Of a DNA stretch of 64,000 bases, positions 15,001 through 23,719 are shown in pieces. Below the pieces are notes generated by a model that was not told the origin of the DNA, made no database searches, and was given only the letters and a program-made list of their open reading frames with translations. A program made the translations under genes and the position numbers. Origin of the DNA: Rehmannia glutinosa. Lineage: Eukaryota > Streptophyta > Magnoliopsida > Lamiales > Orobanchaceae. Position 1 is the stretch's first letter. Each line of letters starts with the position of its first letter. The stretch is from the NCBI GenBank assembly GCA_016081115.2, contig JABTTQ020003453.1, positions 1 to 64,000 on the forward strand, read 5' to 3'.

Positions 15001-18000
15001 ACATGTGATCCGCCTCTATATTTCTTGATAAAATTTGTGGAGAATTTAAGATCACAAAGTTCTTTAAAATTTTGTAGATGCCACCAAAGATGCTCTAAGA
15101 TCGACCGAGAGTGAGAAACTTGCAAACTTTGTTCTCTGTGTATTCAATTGCTCCTCTAGCTTGAACCAATTTGAGAATAAAAAGCTTTATGTCAATCGAA
15201 ACTCTTGGTCAAAATACTTGAAGGTTTCATCCTTGTTATATCTATTGGGCCTCGCACGCCTCTCTCTCTCTCTCTCTCATGACTCCCTTCTATAACTTTG
15301 ACGCACCAACAATGCTCCCAAGAGTGTAGGCATTTACAATTTGGCACTTGATAAGAATGGAAGTGAAGTTGTCCGTAGATTAACTTTAAGCAAATTAAAA
15401 TAAAGTTAAAATCACCTAGCCTTTCATGTAACTCATATTCCTCTTGTTTCTTTGTGGTTTCGTAGTGCCATTGTATTTTCATATCAAATTTGTTCTTTAA
15501 AAATCTCTTACATGAAATGATGTACAGGATGTATATGAACATGCACACACAGACACATCAAGGGATTGGAATTAAATACTGATAAAAGGTAATCAGCATA
15601 ATCAAGCCCTATCTGCCTCACCATCAAAAGAAATAACCAATCATCAGAGTAAGTAGCTTAAAGCATACCAATATATCTGATGGTGCAATATCCAGCCACT
15701 GTTGAATCATCTGGAAAGCAACACCTTTCAGTGCAAATGCACAACAAATCAACAATTTTTAAGAAAACGTATACCACATCACTTACAGAAGCCCAATGGA
15801 GCCGCAAGGAAGACGGAGTCAAACGAGAACAGGCCATGCTTCACGGATGCAAGAGGTTACTGCAATGGCCTGCAGATGTAATTAGATTACTTTTATTCTC
15901 TAAATGTTGTTGACTCTGAAACAAAAATGTTCATCTCATATAAAAACATAATAGGTTTTTCCCACAGGCAAACCTGACAAAATACAAAGGCTATTCAACA
16001 AGTAAATAAACATGCCACTTAAATACTAGTAACCAGACAGTTAATAAACTAAAATGGCAATGTGGCACGGTTCCTGGATGGAATCAATTGGATGATGAGG
16101 GAGAAGCATCATGTCAACTACACCATTAGAGTAAGTAGCTCGAGGTTCTCTGGAATAGATTTTGAGTAGAAACAGTGTGAAAGAAGACATGAAATTATCA
16201 TTACCAACTTCATTTCATTCCCATGTTGGCAGAGATAGAGGTAGACCCACAAACTCAAAATTAAAAATTTAAATAATTTTCTTCCACAATGTTTTCACTA
16301 TATAACTTCCAACTCCATGTTCTAAAATTCATGATCCTGAGCCATAAAACCTAAATGGTAGTGAAAGTCCAACGAACATCCATCCGCATATAACCTCCAA
16401 CAAAATCCCACTCATTATGAATCAGGGAGTAACAGTAATTAAGATGACTTCTTCTTCTGTCCCTCCTCAACCAACAAGCATGTTTGTTCCCTGTGAACAT
16501 CTCATCCCTTGGTTTTGATCTGGTGCTGGCAGGCAGTTGTGTGATGCTGGAGGTGGCATGTCAGAAGTTGGCAATGTTTGATTAGATTGCAATGAAGTAA
16601 GAAAATGAGTCGATGCCTTTAATTCGCCATTGTACGGGTGCTGCTCACCTGGTCGTGGTTGGCCATTGAAATGATTCAATTATTGATCTTATAGCAAGGG
16701 AGATCACGTTTGCCACACAATATTGCCCTTGCGAACAGAGAAGTGGGGAACAAATGCACATCAAGCTGAAAGTTACCACACCCAATAAAATGGAAGGTCA
16801 AAGAAATTATCCACCCACCTCCATTATAAATTTTAGAAGTTTGTTGTCTAATTTATACTCTCTTCCAACACAATTCATGTGGAAAGATAATTCTAGAGTT
16901 TAACATCAGGGGTAGTGAACCAAAAGCTAAAATGCACATCACCTTAAAATAAAATAGTAAGCTCTCTACTCACTTTTTCTCCAATTCGAGTTGCTTGTTC
17001 CTTCTCTGCAAGTCATTCTTTCTTAATAACACTGACTGTTTGAGTATAATAAAACTTTCTCCATTGATATCTCTCCCTCAATTTTTTTTTTTAAAAAAAA
17101 AGAGACACATTCATGTTTGTATAACAATTACAACCCAATTTCTTTTCGTGGACAATCAGCTCAAACATAATTCTTTTCATATGCTGGTGGTGCACTATGA
17201 AAGTGTTTTTCAACATGCAATTAGCTAAGGATAAACCAACAGGCATTTCACAAAAAGACCCCACTAGTGGTCGTAGATGACCAAACCCAATTCTATATTT
17301 TCTCGCCTCTATCTTTTGGGACTCACTCGGAATACAGAGTAAAATCACAGAAAATTAAAAGTGAGCTCATCAATCTCCTAATTCACATGTCAAATATTAG
17401 CAATGACAATAAAGCCATAACTTGTTTGTGGAAAGAGGGAGGATCTCTAGATGGAAAAACTGATGGATGAATGATCCTTTTAGGTTTTTATACAGATAGG
17501 ATAAGTCGAGAGAATTTTCTTAGAACAAAAACAGAGAAGGTAATGCAGATTTCAACCTTAAAAAACATAAACTTATGTTTCGAAATTAATTATACTCTAT
17601 TGTAATTTGTAAATTAGTTTTGGGAGAGTATTAGAATGAGATAATGTGTTGACACAGTATCATTTTGGCAACAAGCTCCTTTACCAGAATGTTACAAGGA
17701 ACAACACATTCTTAGTAAAAGGCTCAACACCTGAAGAGTCTTTCCGAGCCCCATCTCATCAGCCAGCAGCACCCGCCCTCCATGCTGCAATATAAATCTG
17801 AAAAGGCCCCAATTACAAATATCCAATGATATTCTTATGGAACAGATCGGTAGATGTTGAGATAACTAAACTTTAACACACAATACCAACCATGTACCGA
17901 ACCAAAGAATAAAAGTATACATACCTGACGCCATCCCGTTGAAAAGGCAAGAGCCTTGCTTCGATACTATGGAGAATTTTATCATATCGGTCTGTTGAGA

Positions 18001-21000
18001 ACATGAAATGACCACAATCAGTACATACAAAAACAGCAGCCTAGCCAAAATATAAATGTAAAAGTTCGTGAAGACGGAGAAAAGATTATATCCAATCAAT
18101 ATTGTAAAGAATTTGAATAGTACATGAAAGATGTGATTCCATTCAGCACCTCTTTTTAAATTCCAAAGTCACTGCCAAGACTAGTGGGAAGTCCATGGGT
18201 AAACAAATCAGGAGATAAATTGGAAAAAAAGAAAAAACACACAATCTGCCCATCTTTATCTATGAAGCTTAAGAACTGTTAGAATTTGTGTTTGTCCCAC
18301 ATCACCTATTTACTGGGCTGTTATTATGTATAAATGTGGGTTGGGCACCCTCTCCCTTTGAGCTAGCTTTTGGGGATGAGTTCTACCCAAGCCCATTTAA
18401 CATGGTATCAGAGCACCCAGGTTTGGTTTGGAGGCGATGGTGGGAATTGGACCCCAACCCATTTGGTTTGACACGCTCGGCGTGAGGGCGGGTGTTAGAG
18501 TTTGTGTTTGTCCCACATCGCCTATTTACTGGGCTGTTATTATGTATAAATGTGGGTTGGGCACCCTCTCCCTTTGAGCTAGCTTTTGGGGATGAGTTCT
18601 ACCCAAGCCCATTTAACAAGAACCACATAAAATCCAAGAAAGCTTTGGAAGTTCAGTTGTCACTTTAAGCAAACACCTTAAATTGAAGTCTTGAGAATTT
18701 CTAGGATCTATAGCCACTTAGTTGCGATTATATCATGTGCTATATTACGTAAGATTCTTAACCGTTCTTCTTATGTTCAGTTCAATACCCCAAGTCAGCC
18801 CTAAGTGTATTCGTATGTGCTTAATTAATTGCCACCCATATAACTTACAAAGGCTACTATAAGTGAAAGACCACCAGGCCCCAAAAGAACAAAGAAAATA
18901 AGAGGTTGATTTCAAGCCTTAAGTAGAATTTGACTTCCTCGCTTCCCAAATCATTAATAGATCCATTTTGTTCCTTCAGTCAAATGGTATATCAAGCATC
19001 CCCTCACTACCATCTCAATTATCTGATGTTTTCATCAAAATTTAGTGTATTCTATGCCCACACCCCAAAACCAGCACAACAGTAGCTCTAACATGAAGAA
19101 GAGAATAAAATACTCAATGTAGTCCTTGCTTCAGAATCTTGTTTTTACGTTTGACCATAAGATGAAAAATTGCAAATAGAAACTCTAATGTGCTTTCAAC
19201 ACCAATTTCAAGAAACATTCAATCCATTGTAAAGTGTACAACTCAGGCCTTTACTTCCCGTCTTCATACTATATTTCCTCCATGGCCTATAGATAAGTTC
19301 CATGTATTTGCCCTTAAAGGCATAGGCAATAAATGTTTTCTTAGAATACTCTCTCTTTAAATGTGTCATGACAGATAATTTTTTAGGTATTTGGCTCAGC
19401 CATCCATCACGAATACTATTTTCATTTGAATCTAATTAACTACAGACTTTCCTCTTAAGGTTGATAGGAAGAGGATGAACCAAATTTACCATGAAGATCT
19501 GGAACTGAAGTGGCAGCAGCTATAGCACGTCTCACCAAAGGATCCAAGTTCTCTATCTGGAAATTAATAGAAACATGATTTTATCAAGTTAACCATCACT
19601 GCCGTCAGTCACATGCATTATATTCCTAGATTTATTTTCCAGGCTATTTTGTCATGATAGCATAACTTTCATCAGAGAAGAAGGTTATGGATAAGAAGAC
19701 CTATTTAACACTTCATGTACTCATGAAAAGAAAACATCTCAAAGATTCCCAATCTGCAAGTATCACCTCAACAAAAGAGCCAGGGACATCACGGAGAACA
19801 CTTTCTGCTGTTGATAATGATGACAAAGGAAACATCCACAATCTGCAAAAAAAATAACAAAATTCTAAAACAATAAAGTGCAAGTGTAATTGTGTAAAAT
19901 AGACAAAAAGGTTAAGAAAGATCATAAAGAAACATACAGCTCTCAATTTACTTTTTTGGACCCCTATAATGGAGATTGATAATTTCTTAATATTTCATGC
20001 AACTGGGGTGGGGAGTCCATGAATAAATAAACAAACCTTTCTTTTGAATTCCAATTTGCTCTTGGAATATTGTGGAAGGCTCCTAAAATTACCTATTGAA
20101 AAAAAAAAAAAAAATGATGAGAGAAAAACGAACATTTATGTCAATTAAACTACACAAGTTAAAAAAGCATGGCGTACCTTGTCGTAAGGAAATTTTGCAG
20201 CGATATTTCCACTGGCATGTAGGAAAAACTTGATCATGATCTTTGGATGTTGTTGCTTTGGAGGATCATCTTAATTTGGGAGGAAGTACAACCCACCAAG
20301 AATGCAGGTAAAGGCAAAAGTATGAAGACAGTCAATCGGTAAAACAGACACGGGAGTACAAGTTCAAACAGAAGGAAGGAACTCACCAATCATCTTTGGC
20401 ACCCCGGATGAAGGTAATACTCTTGCCTGGGGTGATGTATTAATCTGGTTCACAAATCAAGACAAGAGAATGAGCAAAATAAAGGTATGAGTTATAGGGG
20501 TTTATCTACCTGAGAAATGCAATTTACTTTACAGTGTGTACCATTAGAAAAACTTACTGATCTCATTATCCCACCAAATGCAGAATGATTTCAAGAAAAT
20601 ATTTATGCAGAACGCATTAAACAAGAACCTCTGAATTTTATTCTTTTTGCATTTCCACTAGAAACCAATGAAATACAATGCACTTTCTTTCTTCTTCTAA
20701 TTACTTCCTCAGTTTCAAGAAGAGAATAGTTAAAGAAAATGCTAAAGATGGAACGAAATTTTCATTAACTTAGAGAATTGCATTCAACTCATTAAGAGCT
20801 ATTTAGCTAAGTCCTTTGACAAAAAAAATCTGAACGGCTTGAAAAAAATGATGCACAAACAAATTTTTGTCTACTACATACAACACAACCTACTGACCAG
20901 ATAAACATATCTACTACATTATAAGCAAGGGAAAGGAGATGGCACGAAATGAAACGGAACCTTATCATTGTCCAGAGGTGGTCGAGAGAGAAAGGTGGGC

Positions 21001-21323
21001 TTGGCTGGGGAACGAGAAGATGGTACATTTACTGGCAGCGAAGATATATTGGGCCTATTGCTATTACTGTTACTGGTAGCGGCAGCAGCAGAAGAGTAAT
21101 TGCGCTCAGCCAATTGCTTAGAAAGAAAGGTGGGCTTGGCTGGGGAACGAGAAGATGGCACATTTGCTGGCAAAAAAGATGTGTTAGGCTTATTGGTATT
21201 AGTGTTACTGGTAGTGGCAGCAACAGAAGAATAATTGCGCTCAGCCAATTGCTTTAGGGCTTCTCTTTCCAAGGAATCCAATTCATCTGTGCTTAATTCC
21301 CAATCATCCATCTTCGTTGTCAA
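1..21323 (-). CDS. CHR18: CHR18/SMARCAL1-like SNF2-family annealing helicase (17 exons seen, 3' end off the left edge)
   Basis: Exons in transcript order: 20961-21323, 20387-20444, 20178-20269, 20037-20092, 19767-19842, 19490-19556, 17925-17991, 17731-17797, 15787-15869, 15669-15710, 6507-6662, 2883-2960, 2435-2503, 2294-2359, 2078-2206, 1405-1461 and 1-81 (partial). All have GT/AG borders and compatible phases. Exons 2-6 encode a HARP-like region (IMIKFFLHASGNIAAKFPYD, then ANWNSKERLWMFP). Helicase motifs follow in order: DEMGLGKT (I, exon 8), PSSLRLHW (Ia, exon 9), DESHF (II, exon 12), LLSGTPALSRP (III, exon 13) and MIRRLKKDVLSELP (exon 15). Motifs IV-VI lie beyond the edge. By family knowledge this is a nuclear DNA-dependent ATPase that rewinds or remodels stalled replication forks. 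Two frame breaks are visible, both one-base homopolymer changes: a T run in exon 9 near 15819 and an A run in exon 17 near 64-70. Introns 10 and 11 are swollen by retroelements. The donor of exon 15 (GTGCGC) is weak. Family assignment is firm; whether the locus is functional is open. Confidence 0.9.
259..1076. mobile_element. Tourist-like (PIF/Harbinger-type) MITE with an internal TG-rich tract
   Basis: Imperfect terminal inverted repeats built on CATTTGGATGG, then GATTTGAAATCC-type words, flank the segment. The left end starts GCGTCCATTTGGATGG and the right end is the complement of GAGTGCATTTGGATGG. TAA flanks both ends (256-258 and 1077-1079), as expected for a TWA target. It is longer than its three relatives (42998-43206, 46129-50177 interrupted, 50526-50742) because its centre carries a long degenerate TGTG(A/T) tract at about 540-870. 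It lies in the intron between exons 16 and 17 of the CHR18-like gene. No transposase is present. Confidence 0.7.
540..870. repeat. Degenerate TG-rich simple repeat
   Basis: About 330 bp of almost pure purine/T sequence built from GTGTGTAGTGTG, GTAAATGTGTG and similar words. Open frames over it (Thr/His/Tyr/Leu-only on the minus strand) are composition artefacts. It lies inside the MITE at 259-1076. Confidence 0.9.
1560..2020 (+). mobile_element. 3' end of a Copia element: RNase H tail, PPT and LTR
   Basis: Frame 1576-1785 encodes a Copia RNase H C-terminus (VDRHLIKEKL, then ADILAKGLPR). A purine tract, GCTTGAGGGGTG, follows directly and then a 229-bp LTR (1792-2020) that starts TGTTTGTCGACC and ends TATAAAACA. 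The rest of the element, upstream of 1560, is missing. It lies between exons 15 and 16 of the CHR18-like gene, in opposite orientation. The 5' break point is not visible. Confidence 0.75.
2961..3679. other. Intron sequence (CHR18-like intron 11), no feature seen
   Basis: AT-rich intronic DNA between exon 12 and the Copia remnant at 3680. I see no conserved frame, RNA gene or inverted repeat. Confidence 0.6.
3680..5685 (+). mobile_element. Internally deleted Copia element (RT/RNase H remnants)
   Basis: The left LTR starts TGTCAAAGTAAATG at 3680 and is recognisable to about 3783. The right LTR at 5518-5685 starts TGTTAAAGTAAATG and ends TTTTGTTCA. Flanks are ATGTA and ATATA, a TSD with one mismatch. 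Frame 3865-4122 is the start of a Copia RT domain (QFMIEEMNALDSNGTWDLVD). Fragments of AKGYAQTYGVDYS, of VVYIDDIV (4575-4600) and of RNase H follow in shifting frames. Gag, protease and integrase are deleted. It belongs to the same family as the element at 10856-14735 and is inserted in CHR18-like intron 11. Confidence 0.8.
5686..6506. other. Intron sequence, no feature seen
   Basis: Continuation of CHR18-like intron 11 between the Copia insertion and exon 11. It is AT-rich with no credible frame. Confidence 0.6.
7106..8600 (-). mobile_element. Decayed Copia fragment (RT-RNase H and 3' LTR), minus strand
   Basis: On the minus strand the order is a degraded RT core (about 8400-8050), a better preserved segment at 7792-8052 (SVWDDNGEFFEDKEIYERLV matches the RT/RNase H linker), RNase H words (SPGKGLLFKRNGHLKIEAYS near 7790-7730; KHVEVDCHFV near 7420), a purine tract (complement of 7258-7275) and an LTR whose complement ends at 7257 with CTTCAACA. 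The LTR contains repeats of the word ATAATTATGC at about 7160-7235. Stops and shifts are frequent, so the element is old. Confidence 0.7.
9724..10075. repeat. Two imperfect tandem units of about 175 bp
   Basis: Two consecutive segments (about 9724-9900 and 9901-10075) share the same word order: AAAATTGCAAAT-type start, AAATTCCAGAAAC, AAAATATTATTTATAACC, CCC(A/G)AAAATTTGAG and TTGTAAAATA. Differences between the units are frequent, so the duplication is old. The repeat lies inside the Ty3-type LTR candidate. Confidence 0.7.
10856..14735 (+). mobile_element. Complete but internally deleted Copia element with short LTRs
   Basis: LTRs at 10856-11043 and 14550-14735 both start TGTTAAAG and end TTGTTACA. 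The flanking TSD AGAAT is perfect (10851-10855 and 14736-14740). The PBS at 11044 starts TGGTATCAC, near the initiator tRNA-Met complement; the PPT AACTTGAGGGGAG ends at 14549. The order inside is gag (FVKELMDYL and neighbours, 11700-12080), a zinc knuckle CRYCHEPGHFKKDC (about 12215-12270), GAG-pre-integrase and integrase traces (FVTFVDDYSRMTW, about 13080-13130), then an abrupt jump near 13200 to RT (AKGYAQTYGVDYS), GALKYFLGVEVL (13603-13788) and RNase H. About 1 kb between integrase and RT is missing and many small indels break the frame, so it is not autonomous. It sits in CHR18-like intron 10. Confidence 0.92.
14764..15668. other. Intron 10 remainder upstream of the retroelements
   Basis: Non-coding sequence between the LTR candidate and exon 10. 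It contains a short CT microsatellite near 15263-15280. The minus frames here (for example 15192-15548) have no family resemblance that I recognise. Confidence 0.5.
16467..16679 (-). other. Unrecognised 70-codon frame in CHR18-like intron 8
   Basis: A complete ATG-to-stop frame rich in Asn, Pro, Gln and His (PRPGEQHPYNGE; TSDMPPPASHN). It reads more like a transcription-factor linker than random AT-rich intron, but I do not recognise the family. Candidate splice borders are not obvious. It could be an alternative exon, a captured gene fragment or chance. Confidence 0.25.
18277..18618 (+). mobile_element. Intact TRIM (terminal-repeat retrotransposon in miniature)
   Basis: Two 126-bp LTRs (18277-18402 and 18493-18618) start TGTTAGA and end TTTAACA. 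They differ at two bases. The PBS TGGTATCAGAGC begins at 18403, immediately after LTR 1, and is a perfect match to initiator tRNA-Met primer usage. The purine-rich tract GTGAGGGCGGG precedes LTR 2. The internal part is only 90 bp and non-coding. The TSD AGAAC is perfect (18272-18276 and 18619-18623). It lies in intron 6 of the CHR18-like gene. Its LTRs carry no 5S rRNA-like block, so it is not Cassandra. Near-identical LTRs indicate a recent insertion moved by enzymes of another element. Confidence 0.95.
20985..21254 (-). repeat. Two tandem 135-bp units inside CHR18-like exon 1
   Basis: The N-terminal part of the protein contains two back-to-back 45-residue units, residues 24-68 and 69-113. 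Each starts KQLAERNYSS and ends SPAKPTFLS. The units differ at about ten residues (for example SNTNTNKPN against SNSNSNRPN), so the duplication is not brand new. It is in frame and lies in a low-complexity, Ser/Asn-rich segment before the HARP-like region. Confidence 0.85.
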
Positions 21324-21476
21324 AGTGTCACTTTCAGCTCATGAGATTTGTGTCTGGTTATTTGGACTTTGGAGTCATCGAGCTTCTCCAGCTTCAGAAG
21401 ATCAATAGCTGCATTGTGTTGGGTAATATGCTTTTTTGTTGTGCCCCAGACTAGAGCATTCTACACGGTCCGTAAC
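21324..21476 (-). other. Probable 5' UTR exon segment of the CHR18-like gene
   Basis: Upstream of the CHR18-like ATG (21321-21323) the minus strand shows a good acceptor, CCACAG, ending at 21477. The 5' UTR therefore probably continues through an intron to a first exon further upstream. A candidate first exon lies near 23460-23560, where GACG is followed by GTGGTAGC, but nothing decides it. A second in-frame ATG four codons downstream (before the conserved DDWELS segment) could be the real start. Confidence 0.4.
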
Positions 21477-23719
21477 CTGTGGCATGATACCATTGGTTAA
21501 AAAAACAAGACCTAAAACTTTAACATAAAAACCAGAAGCCAATGAATTCAACAAAAAAGCATAATATCAAACGGTACCATATGTCAAAACTCAAAACACA
21601 ATTAACTCAGAAATCCTCATAGTACAGCTTATCAAAATTAGACAACTGCCTAGCTCTAAAACTCACTTTCCACTGACACTTTTACCGGAGACGTACAAAA
21701 CGAATAAATCATAACCATGGGCTAGTATTCTTGTGCGAGGAGTATAAGAAACAGTGAATATAGATATCGTAGAAACAGGACTTTCTTTATCTGTCTAATT
21801 ATTTCCTAATGATGGGAAACAGCAATGATTTATATCAATCAAGTGGCAAAACCCTTATCCTGCGTACAGTTCTTTCAGCCTAATGACTACGGTCAACATG
21901 AGGTACACTATAAACTCCAGGAAAGGAGCAATGTTGCACCAATAATCTATAGGCATGCACCTGCCCCTCTATATGTCAGTCCCCTGTTTCCACAAAAAGC
22001 TTCTGTCTCTGTGCGAAAGAAAACGCACAGGGCACTTAACAACAAGACTTAACTACCGGAAAGCCCAATTCTTGCCAGCAGACCCCATACCATCCAAGTA
22101 AGCCCCAAAAAAATCAAGAGTGTACTACAGTAGCAGTAGCAGAAGAGAATGCAATATCTATTTGACAACAAGAAACTTATTCAACCCATTTTTTCATGAA
22201 CACCATGACAAATCTCATCCTTACACAAATAAGAAAATTAAAAATTAATTTTCAGATACTTTAAAAATCATTGAAATGATCCTGATGCATGCATGAGATT
22301 TCAACCAAGAAATCTTAATGTATCCATCATATGCACATATGCACAAACAACCAGGATACCAATATTTAATGTACTATCCATCTAGTATCTCCCCTTGTTT
22401 TGAAAATACTTAAAAGATTAGGGAAACTCAGCACTCACCTTCAAGAAAGTCCTTAGAAGTCCTCAGCTAACTAGCGCGGTTAGCTAGTCAACTGATCCAT
22501 TAACAAACATCAATAATTAGTTAGATGACTAGCATCATAAAATTTATTCAGGGGTCATTAGATTTCATCAAGCCTCAAGACCCACGAGTAAATCTAGTTT
22601 GACACCAAAATAAACACATCAACTACTTAATTAGCTAGAGGGCTAACATAATAAACTTTATGGAACTAACCATGCGGGTGTCATAAGATTTTGGTAAGCC
22701 TCAGACCAACAAATATATCTTGATACCAAATAATCTCCTCAATATATTTGCACAAATTTTAAATGAACTGGAAGTCGGAAGACTCATTAACCAGTCATTT
22801 TTAGTAATTCTCCGTTCATTGAAGTAAACTCGAATGAACATAAATTGAATTCAGACATCATAACCAACCAACAGATCAAGTTCAATGTGTTGTGCCTTCA
22901 ACCTAATTCCCAGTTTTGATTATACTAATTCAGTTCAAGTACCGAATTGCACAATGGGTTTAGCATTTTTAACATGTTACACCATCACAACATTCGACAA
23001 TTGGAACCCAATTAAATCACATGCACGGACCCATTTCATAGATTTTAATAATTTCCCAGACCGATGTCTATTCTAACAAGAAGTATCAGGTTTTGAAACT
23101 ACGGAAGAAAAATATTCAGTATCAGTACCGTTTTTCTTATTTCCAACAATTTTTTATTCTTTAAAGAAGTAATTTCCAACAATTCCCAGCATCAAGAACT
23201 CTCAACTTCAGCCATTAACAGTTAAAAGAAGAAATGTTTAAACCTAATTCTTTGAAGAAAACAGCATGACAGATCTAAATATCCAGCACCATCAAAGTCG
23301 GCCCCAAGCCTGCCGATTGGCTACAATTACGCAACCGAACCGCTGCCCACAAACAAGCGCTATGCCCCTAACAATCTGTACTGTGAAATCCCATAATTTC
23401 TGGGTCAATTCACATGAGAACAATGATGTATATCAAGAACGAAGAAAAAAGTAGATGCTACCACCGTCAAAACCCGTCAATATCTCCCAAAACTCCGCCG
23501 GTGCCTCAACCCCAAAATCACTTCTTACTTCTTAGTTTCCCTTCAATCCTTTTCTCCTAATTTCCTTCTTCTTCAGTGATATCCTCTCTTTAGCCAATCT
23601 CCAGTGAAGAATACGCGCGCGTGTGTTACAGTGTGTGTGTGTGTGTGTGTTTGAGGACAGAAAATGGCGGTAGGGTGAAAGGTTCTTTCGTTTACTACTA
23701 TGAATCATAATTTGAAACG
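21477..23719. other. Upstream region/5' intron of the CHR18-like gene
   Basis: AT-rich non-coding sequence. It probably holds the 5' UTR intron and promoter of the CHR18-like gene. A (GT)10 microsatellite lies at 23631-23650. No other gene is visible. Confidence 0.5.

Noticed and set aside
18277..18618. Cassandra-type TRIM with 5S rRNA sequence
   Set aside because: The 126-bp LTRs show no 5S promoter boxes or 5S-like order, so it is a different TRIM family.
1..21323. Calling the CHR18-like gene a pseudogene
   Set aside because: Only two faults are seen in 17 exons, both one-base homopolymer changes; splice sites and motifs are otherwise intact, so error is at least as likely.
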